59,590 bases of DNA from CAYQSU01 sp964420325 (lineage in GTDB: Bacteria; Pseudomonadota; Alphaproteobacteria; Rhodospirillales; Defluviicoccaceae). Location: contig CAYQSU010000012.1 of assembly GCA_964420325.1 (NCBI GenBank), positions 1 through 59,590 on the forward strand, in the 5' to 3' direction. The notes beneath the pieces were generated by a model. It was not told the origin of the DNA, searched no databases, and saw only the letters and a list, made by a program, of their open reading frames with translations. Made by a program: the position numbers and the translations under genes. Each line of letters starts with the position of its first letter. Position 1 is the stretch's first letter. This document shows, in pieces, positions 41,214-50,204 of this stretch.

Positions 41214-41513
41214 ATGTCTCCCCATTCCCTAAGGGCCGAGCACGCGGCCGGCCCCGTCTCCTGCTTCTCCCTGGTGGCGGTCGCCGATCCGGGCGTCATG
41301 TCCCGGGTGCTCCAGGTGTTCGCCAAGCGCGGCCTGATGCCGTCCCGCTGGTACTCGACGGTCGCCGGCGCCGCCGGCGAGGAGCTCGCCATCGACCTGC
41401 AGGTGGCCGGCCTCGATCCGGCGCTGAAGGAGCGCCTCGCCGAGGCGCTGCGCGGCCTGGTCGGCGTCCGGGCGGTGCTGACGTCCGAGAAGCGGCGGGC
41501 GGCGACGGCGTAA
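41214..41513 (+). CDS. ACT-domain protein similar to acetolactate synthase small subunit (IlvM type)
   Basis: 99 residues, one ACT domain: SCFSLVAVADPGVMSRVLQVF and KRGLMPSRWYST, then VRAVLTSEKRR. The pattern (DPGVMSRVLQVFAKRG) resembles the short IlvM subunit of acetohydroxyacid synthase II, which gives valine-independent activation. No catalytic subunit gene is nearby, so it either acts on an enzyme encoded elsewhere or is an orphan ACT sensor. The ATG is supported by position; AAGGATC upstream is a moderate ribosome binding site. Confidence 0.72.
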   Translation: MSPHSLRAEHAAGPVSCFSLVAVADPGVMSRVLQVFAKRGLMPSRWYSTVAGAAGEELAIDLQVAGLDPALKERLAEALRGLVGVRAVLTSEKRRAATA

Positions 41514-41544
41514 CGGCAGCGGCCTTGGGCGGCGGGTCCGGCCG

Positions 41545-42393
41545 ATGAGCTTCCTCGACCGCGTCCGCGCCTGCCGGGTGTTCGATCCCGGCGCCTATCG
41601 GCCGTTCCGCGTCGAGGGTCTCGCCGTCGGCCTGGTGCGGACGCCCTTCGCCGAGGCGCTCGCCGCCTTTCCCGAGGTGTTCTCGGTCACCGCCGACGCC
41701 GTCTCGCTCGCCGCCGGCCTCGCCGACTGCGAGACGCGGACGGCGGCGGTCGACGCCGTGCTGCGCCGTCTCGCCGTCGACGGCCGCATCCCCGGCTGGC
41801 GCGACGAGCGTTACCCCGTGGCCGCCGCCTGGGGCCGGCCGCCGCTCCTCCTCATGGAGCGGGCGGCGGTGCCGCTGTTCGGGGTGCGCGCCGCGGGCCT
41901 GCACGTCAACGGCGTCGTCCGCCGCGGCGACGGACTCTACCTGTGGATCGGCCGCCGCAGCCTCGAGCGCCCGGTCGAGCCCGGCAAGCTCGACCAGCTC
42001 GTCGCCGGCGGCCAGCCTGCCGGCCTGACCCTCGGCGAGACCCTGATCAAGGAGGCGGAGGAGGAGGCCGGCATCCCGGCCGGCCTGGCGGCCGGGGCGG
42101 TGCCCGTCGGCGCCATCACCTACCGCACCGAGCGGCCGGAGGGCTTGCGCAACGATATCCTGTTCGTCTACGACCTCGACTGCCCGCCCGACTTCACGCC
42201 GGTCAATGCCGACGGCGAGATCGAGGCGTTCCGCCTGCTCCCCGTCGACGAGGTGGCGGCGATCGTCCGCGACAGCGACGAGTTCAAGTTCAACTGCGCG
42301 CTCGTGGTCATCGACTTCCTGATCCGCCACGGCCGGATCGACCCGTCTGATGCGGACTACCTCGACCTCGTCGCGGGCCTGCGGTCGGGGTGA
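41545..42393 (+). CDS. Nudix hydrolase with DUF4743 domain
   Basis: 282 residues. The N-terminal DUF4743-like domain (about 1-120) precedes the Nudix domain. The Nudix box is GGQPAGLTLGETLIKEAEEE (AGI follows), with the metal-binding EAEEE. This architecture is that of eukaryotic thiamine-pyrophosphokinase-related Nudix enzymes such as yeast YJR142W, shown to cleave damaged forms of thiamine diphosphate. A similar clean-up role is plausible here. Confidence 0.85.
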   Translation: MSFLDRVRACRVFDPGAYRPFRVEGLAVGLVRTPFAEALAAFPEVFSVTADAVSLAAGLADCETRTAAVDAVLRRLAVDGRIPGWRDERYPVAAAWGRPPLLLMERAAVPLFGVRAAGLHVNGVVRRGDGLYLWIGRRSLERPVEPGKLDQLVAGGQPAGLTLGETLIKEAEEEAGIPAGLAAGAVPVGAITYRTERPEGLRNDILFVYDLDCPPDFTPVNADGEIEAFRLLPVDEVAAIVRDSDEFKFNCALVVIDFLIRHGRIDPSDADYLDLVAGLRSG

Positions 42394-42436
42394 AGCGGCG
42401 CGCGGGCGGGTGCGACGGCTTGAGGAGGGGCGGCCG

Positions 42437-43108
42437 ATGTCCGAGTGTCCACCGCTGAGCGGTCCCCGCGTCCCGCCGGCGCACGGCGGACCGGCGGAGA
42501 CGCTGGTCATCCTGCTGCACGGCGTCGGTGCCGACGGCGCGGACCTGATCGGTCTCGCCCCCGCCTACCGCTCGCTGCTCCCCGGCGCCGCCTTCGTCGC
42601 GCCCAACGCGCCCTTTCTTTTCGACATGGCGCCGTTCGGCTACCAGTGGTTCAGCATTCAGGATGCGAGCCCGGACAGCCGCCTCGCCGGCGCGCGAGCG
42701 GCGGCGCCGCTCCTGGATGCGTTCATCGACCGCGAGCTCGGGGCGCACGGGCTCGGCGACGACCGTCTCGTGCTCGTCGGCTTCTCGCAGGGAGCGATGA
42801 TGGCGCTCCACGTCGGCCTCAGGCGGGAGACGCCCGCGGCCGGCATCATCGCCCATTCCGGCATGCTCGTCGGCGAGCGGATGCTGCCGAACGAGATCCG
42901 CTCGCGGCCGCCGGTGCTGCTGACCCACGGCGCGCTCGACGAGGTCTTGCCGGTGCAGGCGCTGGCCGTGGCCGAGGCCGCGCTGCGGGCCGCCGGCGTC
43001 GCGGTCGACGCCCACGTCGTGCCCGGCCTCGGCCACGGCATCGACGAGGCGACGCTCCGCCTCGATCTCGGCTTCCTCGCCCGGCTGTTCCCCTCCGAAG
43101 GCCGCTGA
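42437..43108 (+). CDS. Carboxylesterase/phospholipase family protein (YpfH-like)
   Basis: 223 residues, alpha/beta hydrolase. It has LVILLHGVGADGADLIGLA near the start (oxyanion region), nucleophile Ser in LVGFSQGAMMAL, Asp in LTHGALDEVLPV and His in GLGHGIDEA. The family (Abhydrolase_2) includes small esterases and lysophospholipases. Start ATG at 42437. Followed by 129 bp before the HNH gene, where TATAGT (43197-43202) is a possible -10 but no -35 was found. Confidence 0.88.
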   Translation: MSECPPLSGPRVPPAHGGPAETLVILLHGVGADGADLIGLAPAYRSLLPGAAFVAPNAPFLFDMAPFGYQWFSIQDASPDSRLAGARAAAPLLDAFIDRELGAHGLGDDRLVLVGFSQGAMMALHVGLRRETPAAGIIAHSGMLVGERMLPNEIRSRPPVLLTHGALDEVLPVQALAVAEAALRAAGVAVDAHVVPGLGHGIDEATLRLDLGFLARLFPSEGR

Positions 43109-43237
43109 GCCGGTGGCCGGACCCGACCGGGGCTTGCAAACGCGCGCCGCTTCAAGAAAACTTCACGCAAGACGGGTTTGGCATCCGTCCACAAGATATA
43201 GTACGGTTCGCGCGCGGGAACGCGGGATGAGGGCGGC

Positions 43238-43795
43238 ATGGCTTTGGATCATTATCCGGCTCTGGTTCTGAACGCCGATTTCCGTCCGCTCAGCTACTTT
43301 CCGCTGTCGCTTTGGCCGTGGCAGGAGACGATCAAGGCGGTGTTCCTCGAGCGCGTCAACGTCGTTTCCGAGTACGACCGTCTGGTGCACTCGCCGAGCC
43401 GCGAGATGCGCCTGCCGAGCGTGATCTCGCTCAAGCACTACGTGCCGCTGGCGCGCCGGCCGGCGTTCACCCGCTTCAACGTCTTCCTCCGCGACCGCTT
43501 CGCCTGCCAGTACTGCGGCGACGGGTTCGCCGTCGAGGATCTCACCTTCGACCACGTGGTGCCGCGGGTTCGCGGTGGGCGGACCCAGTGGACCAACGTC
43601 GTCACCGCCTGCGAGCCGTGCAACCTGCGCAAGGGACACCGCCTGCCGCAGGAATGCGGCATCCATCCGTTCAGGCCACCGGCCGAGCCCACCACCTGGG
43701 AATTGCAGGACAACGGCCGCGCCTTCCCGCCCAATTACCTGCACGAGAGCTGGCGCGACTTCCTCTATTGGGACGCCGAGCTCGATCCGTCCTGA
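43238..43795 (+). CDS. HNH endonuclease family protein
   Basis: 185 residues. The HNH/zinc region is CQYCGDGFAVEDLTFDHVVP, followed by WTNVVTACEPCNLRKG: two CxxC pairs, the DH of the HNH motif and the Asn in TN. This McrA-like subfamily begins ALVLNADFRPLSYFPLSLWPW, as here, and is widespread and chromosomal in Alphaproteobacteria. Its cellular role is not known. It is not linked to a methylase here, so a restriction role is not supported. Confidence 0.9.
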   Translation: MALDHYPALVLNADFRPLSYFPLSLWPWQETIKAVFLERVNVVSEYDRLVHSPSREMRLPSVISLKHYVPLARRPAFTRFNVFLRDRFACQYCGDGFAVEDLTFDHVVPRVRGGRTQWTNVVTACEPCNLRKGHRLPQECGIHPFRPPAEPTTWELQDNGRAFPPNYLHESWRDFLYWDAELDPS

Positions 43796-43824
43796 GGCCG
43801 TCGCTGCGCCGGCGGGCCAGGGTT

Positions 43825-43852
43825 TTGACAACGGCCGCGCCATCCCTATACT
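43825..43852 (+). promoter_or_regulatory. Strong sigma-70-type promoter of rpsD
   Basis: A perfect TTGACA (43825-43830) and TATACT (43847-43852) are separated by 16 nt. Transcription from about 43859 leaves a leader of about 94 nt before rpsD. Confidence 0.75.
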
Positions 43853-43860
43853 GCGCGGCT

Positions 43861-43874
43861 CATTCCCGGGAATG
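43861..43874 (+). promoter_or_regulatory. Palindrome at the start of the rpsD leader
   Basis: CATTCCCGGGAATG is a perfect 14-bp palindrome beginning about 2 nt after the predicted transcription start. It could be a repressor site or a short 5' hairpin in the mRNA. Confidence 0.4.
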
Positions 43875-43952
43875 CGGGAGCCGTTCCCCGCCCGCGGCGC
43901 GTCGCCGGGGCCTACCGGGACAACAACAATCCATCACGGGAACCGAACGATC

Positions 43953-44567
43953 ATGACCAAGCGCGTCGCCTCGAAGTACAAGATCAACCGCCGCCTCGGC
44001 GTCAACCTGTGGGGCCGGCCGAAGAGCCCCATCAACAAGCGCGACTACCCCCCCGGCGCCCACGGCCAGCGACGCCGCAAGCCGACTGGGTTCGGCGAGC
44101 AGCTGATGGCCAAGCAGAGGCTCAAAGGCTACTACGGCAACATCAGCGAACGCCAGTTCCGCCGGTACTACCAGGAGGCGGTGCGGCGGCGGGGCGACAC
44201 CTCGGAGAACCTGATCGGCCTCCTCGAGAGCCGGCTGGATTGCGTGGTCTATCGCCTCAAGTTCGTGCCGACCGTGTTCGCCGCACGCCAGTTCATCAGC
44301 CACGGCCACGTGCGGGTCAACGGCCGCCGCGTCAACATCCCGTCCTTCCTGGTCCGCGAGGGCGACGTGATCGACGTCAAGGAGTCGTCGCGGGAGATGC
44401 TGCTCGTCCTCGAGGCGGTCGAGTCGGGCGAGCGGGACGTCCCCGACTACCTCCAGGTCGACTTCAACAAGATGCAGGGCGCGCTGGTCAGGGTGCCCAA
44501 GATCGTCGACGTGCCCTACCCCGTCCAGATGCAGCCGCACCTGGTGGTCGAGTTCTATTCGCGCTGA
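43953..44567 (+). CDS. rpsD: 30S ribosomal protein S4
   Basis: S4, 204 residues, a primary 16S binder and, in E. coli, an autogenous repressor. It begins MTKRVASKYKINRRLGVNLW; the S4 RNA-binding domain is LESRLDCVVYRLKF...ARQFISHGHVRVNGRRVNIPS, and the end is PYPVQMQPHLVVEFYSR. No zinc cysteines are present (the C- form). It is detached from the alpha operon and has its own strong promoter, as usual in Alphaproteobacteria. Confidence 0.98.
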   Translation: MTKRVASKYKINRRLGVNLWGRPKSPINKRDYPPGAHGQRRRKPTGFGEQLMAKQRLKGYYGNISERQFRRYYQEAVRRRGDTSENLIGLLESRLDCVVYRLKFVPTVFAARQFISHGHVRVNGRRVNIPSFLVREGDVIDVKESSREMLLVLEAVESGERDVPDYLQVDFNKMQGALVRVPKIVDVPYPVQMQPHLVVEFYSR

Positions 44568-44588
44568 CGGCGGAGATCGTCGCCGCCG
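44568..44588. terminator. Possible bidirectional hairpin between rpsD and grxD
   Basis: CGGCGG (44568-44573) can pair with CCGCCG (44583-44588) across a 9-nt loop in the 24-bp convergent gap. There is no T-run. Support is weak because such GC triplets are common here. Confidence 0.3.
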
Positions 44589-44591
44589 CCA

Positions 44592-44927
<336 letters not shown>

Positions 44928-44952
44928 CCCACTCTCTCGTTCGCTCGCGCTC

Positions 44953-45192
44953 TCACTCGTTGTCCGGAACGCCCGTCTGCAAGGCCAGTGCGTGCAGCTC
45001 GCCGCCGACGCGGCCCTCGAGGGCCCGGTAGACCATCTGGTGCTGCTGCACCCTGGACTTGCCGGCGAAGGCCCGGGACAGAACCAGGGCCGCGTAGTGG
45101 TCGCCGTCGCCGCGGAGATCCTCGATCGTCACCTGGGCGTCCGGCAGGGCCTTCTTGATCAGGCGCTCGATCTCGCCGGCGTCCATCGCCAT
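44953..45192 (-). CDS. BolA family protein
   Basis: 79 residues, a BolA/IbaG-type protein. Conserved parts are IERLIKKALPDAQVTIEDLRGDGDHY, the FAGKSRVQQHQMVYRAL motif with the cluster-ligand His, and the terminal ELHALALQT. It likely binds the CGFS glutaredoxin encoded next to it and modulates Fe-S transfer. The purL-bolA-grxD order is common in Alphaproteobacteria. Confidence 0.95.
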   Translation of the reverse strand: MAMDAGEIERLIKKALPDAQVTIEDLRGDGDHYAALVLSRAFAGKSRVQQHQMVYRALEGRVGGELHALALQTGVPDNE

Positions 45193-45198
45193 GACCGC

Positions 45199-47427
45199 TC
45201 ACTCCACCCTGCCGTCAGCCGCCGTGCTCCCCGCCATGTAGCGGGGGAGCCAGGCCTCGTGAGCGCCGCGCAGCTCCGCGATGGATATGGCGTGACTCTC
45301 GCCGACAGTCAACCGCTCGCCGCCGGTGATGCCGATCACCCGCGCCGAAACACCGCTGGCCGCCGCCCTGGCGACGACGAGGCCCGCCGCCTCCGCCGGC
45401 ACGGCCACCAGGTAGCGGCCCTGGTCCTCGCCGAACAGCCAGGCGGGCAGGGGCTCCTCGGTGGCGGTGATCCGCACGCCGACGCCGCCGGCGAGCGCCA
45501 TCTCGGCGACGGCGACGATGAGGCCGCCGTCGGAGACGTCGTGGCAGGTGGCGACCCGGCCGTCTCGGATCAGCGAGCGCACGAAGTCGCCGGTGCGCCG
45601 TTCGCGCTCGAGATCGACGGGCGGCGGCGCGCCTTCCTCCCTCTGCTCGATCTCGCGGAGATAGAGCGACTGGCCGAGCCAGCCCGGTGCGCCGTCGGCG
45701 GGCTGGCCGATCAACAGCACGGCCTCGCCCGCGGCCCTGAAGGCGAGCGTCGCCATGCGGTCGAGATCGGGGATCAGGCCGAGGCCGCCGATGGCCGGGG
45801 TCGGCGGGATGGCGACGCCGTCGGTCTCGTTGTAGAAGGACACGTTGCCCGAGACCACCGGGAAGTCGAGCGCCCTGCAGGCCTCCGCCATGCCTTCGAT
45901 GCAGCCGGCGAACTGACCCATGATCTCCGGCTTTTCCGGGTTTCCGAAATTGAGGCAGTCGGTGACGGCAAGCGGCGTCGCGCCGACGGCGGTGAGGTTG
46001 CGCCAGGTCTCGGCCACCGCCTGGCGCCCGCCGACGACGGGATCGGCGAGGCAGTATCGGGGCGTGCAGTCGGTGGCGAGCGCCAGGCCCTTGTTGGTGC
46101 CGTGGACGCGGACGACGGCGGCATCGCCGCCCGGCCGCGCCACCGTGTCGGCCATCACCATGTGGTCGTACTGCTCCCAGATCCACCGCTTGCTGGCGAG
46201 GTCGGGCGAGCCGATCAGCCGCTTCAGGGCGGCGATCGGGTCGTTGGGCGGGCGCACCGAGCCGAGGTCGAGGGCGGCCGGAGCCGGCGTCGGCACCAGA
46301 GGTCGGTCGTACTCGGGAGAGGACCGGGCGAGCGGATCAATGGGCACGTCGACGACGACCTGGCCGTGATGGCGGGCGACCATCCGGCCCGAGCCGGTGG
46401 TCCGGCCGATGACGGCGAAGTCGAGCTCCCACTTCTGGAAGATCCGTTGCGCGTCCGCTTCGTGGCCGGGCCGCAGCACCATCAGCATCCGCTCCTGGCT
46501 CTCCGACAGCATCATCTCGTAGGCGGTCATGTCCCGCTCGCGCACCGGAACCGCATCGAGATCGAGGAGGACGCCGACGCCGCCCTTGGACGCCATCTCG
46601 AACGACGACGAGGTCAGCCCGGCGGCGCCCATGTCCTGGATGGCGATGATCGAGTCGGTCGCCATCAACTCCAGGCACGCCTCGATCAGCAGCTTCTCGG
46701 TGAACGGATCGCCGACCTGCACGGTGGGGCGCTTCTCCTCGGTGTCGTCCGAGAACTCGGCCGAGGCCATGGTGGCACCATGGATGCCGTCGCGGCCGGT
46801 CTTGGCGCCGACATAGACGATCGGGCTGTCGACGGCGGCGGCGGCCGAATAGAAGATCCGCCCGGCATCGACGACACCGACGGTCATGGCGTTGACCAGG
46901 ATGTTGCCGTTGTAGCCCGGGTGAAAGGTGCATTCCCCGCCCACCGTCGGCACGCCGACGCAGTTGCCGTAGCCGCCGATGCCGGCGACGACACCCGCGA
47001 TCAGGTGCCGGCTCTTGGGATGGTCGGGGCTGCCGAAGCGAAGCGCGTTGAGATTGGCGACGGGGCGGGCGCCCATGGTGAACACGTCCCTGAGGATGCC
47101 GCCGACGCCGGTGGCCGCCCCCTGGTAGGGCTCGATGTAGGACGGATGGTTGTGGCTCTCCATCTTGAAGATGGCGGCCTGGCCGTCGCCGATGTCGATC
47201 ACGCCGGCATTCTCGCCGGGGCCGCAGATCACCCAGGGTGCCGCCGTCGGCAGCGTCTTGAGCCAGCGCTTCGACGACTTGTACGAGCAGTGCTCGCTCC
47301 ACATCACCGAGAAGATGCCGATCTCGGTGATGTTGGGCTCGCGCCCGAGGATGGCGAGGATCTTGGCGTACTCCTCGGCGGAAAGCCCGTGCTCGGCGAC
47401 GATCTCCGGCGTGATCGAGGCCGTCAT
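45199..47427 (-). CDS. purL: Phosphoribosylformylglycinamidine synthase, large subunit
   Basis: Small-type PurL, 742 residues from ATG 47427. It uses ammonia from PurQ and needs PurS. Two duplicated AIR-synthase-like halves are visible: SVMWSEHCSYKSSKRWL and GPGENAGVIDIGDGQAAIFKMESHNHPS near the N-terminus, and LNFGNPEKPEIMGQF further on. The start overlaps the purQ stop by 4 nt. Longer upstream frame is ignored because it lies in purQ and lacks similarity. Confidence 0.98.
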   Translation of the reverse strand: MTASITPEIVAEHGLSAEEYAKILAILGREPNITEIGIFSVMWSEHCSYKSSKRWLKTLPTAAPWVICGPGENAGVIDIGDGQAAIFKMESHNHPSYIEPYQGAATGVGGILRDVFTMGARPVANLNALRFGSPDHPKSRHLIAGVVAGIGGYGNCVGVPTVGGECTFHPGYNGNILVNAMTVGVVDAGRIFYSAAAAVDSPIVYVGAKTGRDGIHGATMASAEFSDDTEEKRPTVQVGDPFTEKLLIEACLELMATDSIIAIQDMGAAGLTSSSFEMASKGGVGVLLDLDAVPVRERDMTAYEMMLSESQERMLMVLRPGHEADAQRIFQKWELDFAVIGRTTGSGRMVARHHGQVVVDVPIDPLARSSPEYDRPLVPTPAPAALDLGSVRPPNDPIAALKRLIGSPDLASKRWIWEQYDHMVMADTVARPGGDAAVVRVHGTNKGLALATDCTPRYCLADPVVGGRQAVAETWRNLTAVGATPLAVTDCLNFGNPEKPEIMGQFAGCIEGMAEACRALDFPVVSGNVSFYNETDGVAIPPTPAIGGLGLIPDLDRMATLAFRAAGEAVLLIGQPADGAPGWLGQSLYLREIEQREEGAPPPVDLERERRTGDFVRSLIRDGRVATCHDVSDGGLIVAVAEMALAGGVGVRITATEEPLPAWLFGEDQGRYLVAVPAEAAGLVVARAAASGVSARVIGITGGERLTVGESHAISIAELRGAHEAWLPRYMAGSTAADGRVE

Positions 47428-48113
47428 CCGAGCCACCCGCGGAGCGTCTCGAACATCGCCCTGCCGTCGGTGCCGCCGAGCTTCGGGTCCACCGCCCGCT
47501 CCGGATGCGGCATCATGCCGAGCACGTTCCCGCGCTCGTTCAGAATGCCGGCGATCGACCGTCGCGAGCCGTTGGGGTTGGCGCCGTTGTCGAGCGAGCC
47601 GTCCGCGCCGCAATAGCGGAAGGCGATGCGCCCCGAACCTTCGAGCCGGTCGAGCGTTTCCGGCTCGGCGAAATAGTTGCCGTCGAGGTGGGCGATCGGC
47701 AGGCGGATCACCTGGCCTTGGCGATAGGCGCGCGTGAACGGGCTCTCGACGTTGTCGACGACGAGATGCACGTCCTTGCAGACGAAGCGGAGCGAGGCGT
47801 TACGCATCAGCACGCCTGGCAACAGGCCGGCCTCGCACAGCACCTGGAAGCCGTTGCAGATGCCGAGCACGGCCACTCCGGCCTCGGCGCGCGCCTTGAC
47901 CGCACGCATCACCGGCGAATGGGCGGCGATGGCGCCGGCCCTGAGATAGTCGCCGTAGGAGAAGCCCCCCGGGATGACGATCAGGTCGAGATCGGGAAGG
48001 GTCGTCTCCTTGTGCCACAGCATCGTCGGCGGCCGGCTGCCGATGCACCGGAGCGCCTCGGCCGCGTCGCGGTCGCAGTTGGAACCGGGAAAGGCGATGA
48101 CCGCCGCCTTCAC
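47424..48113 (-). CDS. purQ: Phosphoribosylformylglycinamidine synthase, glutaminase subunit
   Basis: PurQ, 229 residues, class I glutamine amidotransferase that supplies ammonia to PurL. The nucleophile Cys is in VLGICNGFQVLCE. The His and Glu of the triad are in MMPHPERAVD. FPGSNCDRD near the start is a PurQ marker. It is cotranscribed and coupled with purL (ATGA). Confidence 0.98.
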   Translation of the reverse strand: MKAAVIAFPGSNCDRDAAEALRCIGSRPPTMLWHKETTLPDLDLIVIPGGFSYGDYLRAGAIAAHSPVMRAVKARAEAGVAVLGICNGFQVLCEAGLLPGVLMRNASLRFVCKDVHLVVDNVESPFTRAYRQGQVIRLPIAHLDGNYFAEPETLDRLEGSGRIAFRYCGADGSLDNGANPNGSRRSIAGILNERGNVLGMMPHPERAVDPKLGGTDGRAMFETLRGWLG

Positions 48114-48185
48114 CGCGCGCCGCTCCCGCGCACGCCTCGCTGCGCCGTTGGCTGAAGGGCCGGCGGGCGAACGCTCACGGCGCGA

Positions 48186-48428
48186 TCACTCCCCGATGTC
48201 GATGGCGTAGTTCTCGATGACGGTGTTGGCGAGGAGCAGGCGACACATGGCGTCGACGCGCTCCCGCGCACGCGCGGGGTCGCTCTCGGCCAGCTCGATC
48301 TCCAGGTACTTCCCCTGCCGCACCGAGCCGATGTCGGCAAAGCCGAGGGCGCCGAGGGCGTGCTCGACCGCCTGCCCCTGCGGGTCGAGGACGCCCGGCT
48401 TCAGCGTCACGTGAACTCTGGCGATCAC
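48186..48428 (-). CDS. purS: Phosphoribosylformylglycinamidine synthase subunit PurS
   Basis: PurS, 80 residues, the structural bridge between PurQ and PurL. It has ARVHVTLKPGVLDPQGQAVEHALGALGF and KYLEIELAE, the usual features. It lies between purC and purQ as expected. Confidence 0.96.
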   Translation of the reverse strand: MIARVHVTLKPGVLDPQGQAVEHALGALGFADIGSVRQGKYLEIELAESDPARARERVDAMCRLLLANTVIENYAIDIGE

Positions 48429-48452
48429 CGCTTCCGCGTCTCAGCCCAGCCG

Positions 48453-49217
48453 CTACTGCATCGTCTCCGGGCCCTTGAGGTCGCCGGGCCCGCTTTCCGG
48501 AAGGATGCCGAGGCGCCGGGCAACCTCCTGGTAAGGCGCGGACATCCTGCCGACATCGCCCTCGCCCTGGTCCCGGCCCAGCCGCTGGCTGGTCTTGATG
48601 TCCCACAGGCGACAGGAGTCCGGGCTGATCTCGTCGGCCAGCACGATGCGCACCTGCTCGTCCTCCCACAGCCGGCCGAACTCGAGCTTGAGATCGACGA
48701 GTCGGATGCCGATGCCGAGGAACAAGCCGCTCAGGAAATCGTTGATCCTGAGCGAGAGCGACATCATCTCGTCGAGGTCCTGCGGCGTCGCCCAGCCGAA
48801 GGCGGTGATGTGCTCCTCGGAGACCATCGGGTTGTGCAGCTCGTCCGACTTGAAGTGGTGCTCGACGATCGAGCGCGGCAGCGACGTGCCCTCGGCCATG
48901 CCGAAGCGGCGCGCGAAGCTGCCGGCGGCGGTGTTGCGCACGACCACCTGGATCGGGATCATCTCGACCTCGCGCACCAGCTGCTCGCGCATGTTCAGCC
49001 GGCGGACGAAATGCGTCGGCACGCCGATCTCTCCGAGCCGCATCATCAGATACTCGGAGATCCGGTTGTTGAGCACCCCCTTGCCGGTGATCACCGATCG
49101 CCGCTGCGTGCTGACCGCCGACGACTCGTCCTTGAAGTATTGGACCAGGGTGCCGGGCTCAGGGCCCTCGAAGAGGATTTTAGCCCTGCCTTCGAAAATC
49201 TGTCTGCGTCGGGCCAT
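48453..49217 (-). CDS. purC: SAICAR synthase
   Basis: PurC, 254 residues, joins aspartate to CAIR. Motifs: EGRAKILFEGPEPGTLVQYFKD, RRLNMREQLVREVEMIPIQVVVRN, and LVDLKLEFGR with LADEISPDSCRLWD. The start ATG at 49217 (MARRRQIFEG) is the usual family start. It begins the purC-purS-purQ-purL-bolA-grxD unit. Confidence 0.97.
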   Translation of the reverse strand: MARRRQIFEGRAKILFEGPEPGTLVQYFKDESSAVSTQRRSVITGKGVLNNRISEYLMMRLGEIGVPTHFVRRLNMREQLVREVEMIPIQVVVRNTAAGSFARRFGMAEGTSLPRSIVEHHFKSDELHNPMVSEEHITAFGWATPQDLDEMMSLSLRINDFLSGLFLGIGIRLVDLKLEFGRLWEDEQVRIVLADEISPDSCRLWDIKTSQRLGRDQGEGDVGRMSAPYQEVARRLGILPESGPGDLKGPETMQ

Positions 49218-49271
49218 GTTTGCGAACCCACTGACGGAAGGGCGCAGTCCCCGCTGGGCCGGCGCCTCCAT

Positions 49272-49300
49272 CATATAGCAACTCCCGACGGGCAACACAA
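49272..49300 (-). promoter_or_regulatory. Candidate promoter of the purC operon
   Basis: On the minus strand TTGTGT (49300-49295) and TATATG (49277-49272) are spaced 17 nt. An overlapping TATGAT is an alternative -10. It lies in the 99-bp gap before purC, about 55 bp from the start codon. Confidence 0.45.
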
Positions 49301-49316
49301 TCGTCCGGAATTCGCG

Positions 49317-50084
49317 TCATACGGGTATCGGCTCGTAGGGCGCGTGTCCGGGACGGCCGGGCGCGAACAGCCAGACCGGCTTGCGCGCATCACCGGGGAG
49401 CGCGATCAGCGACGACGAGACGGTGCCGAATCCACTGTCGGTGACCACCGCCATCGCCCCTCCCGGCCCGCTCGCCTCGTCGTGATCGCGCGCCGCCAGC
49501 AGCGCCTGCCACGCCCTCCAGTCGCCGCTGTCGGGAACCGGGACCGCCGCCTCCCTGAACAGCGGCAGGTAGCGGCGCATCCGCGGCGAGCGCCCATCGT
49601 TGAGATCGTAGGCGGTCAGCATCGCGAGACCGTCGGGCAGGGCGCTCACCGCGACGCCGCGGGAAGCCGCCGCGTCGAGGCCGTCGCCGCCGCCGACGAG
49701 ACGGACCCAGTAGCCCCGCCGGGCGTCGCAGACGATCATGTTGAACGGGCGGTAGGCGTCGGGATTGAGGTCGGCGAGCGCCGCCGCGGCGCTCTCGGCA
49801 TCGGCGTGGTCCAGGGCTTCCAGCGGCAGCTCGCCGCGGCTTCGGTATCCCGGCGCGGGTCCGAGCGTGTTGATGCGATTGAGGACGGCGGCGACCACCC
49901 CGGCATCGTTGAGGCCGAGCCAGGTGCCTCGGGCGAGCTCGTCGAGGCCGGCCACCACGTCCGCCCGGTCGGGCCAGTGCCGCCCCGGCGGCTTCCACGC
50001 GCGATCCGCCATCTCGTCGCGGTTGGCGCCGATCAGCACCGGCCATGGGTGACCCGGGCGGCGGAGAACGACGATGCTGCACAC
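49317..50084 (-). CDS. NRDE-family protein (TANGO2 type)
   Basis: 255 residues. It begins MCSIVVL and contains the family motif IGANRDEMADR, GTWLGLNDAGVVAAVLNR and PFNMIVCDA. Cys2 would be the N-terminal nucleophile of an Ntn-type fold after Met removal. Eukaryotic TANGO2 is linked to heme and lipid handling; bacterial function is unknown. It lies between the pur genes but is not related to purine synthesis by sequence. Confidence 0.87.
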   Translation of the reverse strand: MCSIVVLRRPGHPWPVLIGANRDEMADRAWKPPGRHWPDRADVVAGLDELARGTWLGLNDAGVVAAVLNRINTLGPAPGYRSRGELPLEALDHADAESAAAALADLNPDAYRPFNMIVCDARRGYWVRLVGGGDGLDAAASRGVAVSALPDGLAMLTAYDLNDGRSPRMRRYLPLFREAAVPVPDSGDWRAWQALLAARDHDEASGPGGAMAVVTDSGFGTVSSSLIALPGDARKPVWLFAPGRPGHAPYEPIPV

Positions 50085-50204
50085 GTCGCCGCTCAGTCGT
50101 CACGGCGCCCGGCCGGCGCCGGCACGGATGCCCCTGTCCGGTTGTCGTTGCGGAGCGCAACCGGTAAGGCTAGTCTCGAACGAATAAGGGACGAGCGGGA
50201 CGCG

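Noticed and set aside
43170..43210. Promoter before the HNH gene (TATAGT at 43197)
   Set aside because: No -35 element at acceptable spacing; TTGGCA upstream is only 13 nt away.
50110..50204. TTGCG-GAG-CGCAA repeat and promoter-like boxes before the DUF1476 gene
   Set aside because: The inverted repeat is short and the hexamers fit poorly in several overlapping registers, so no separate site was called.
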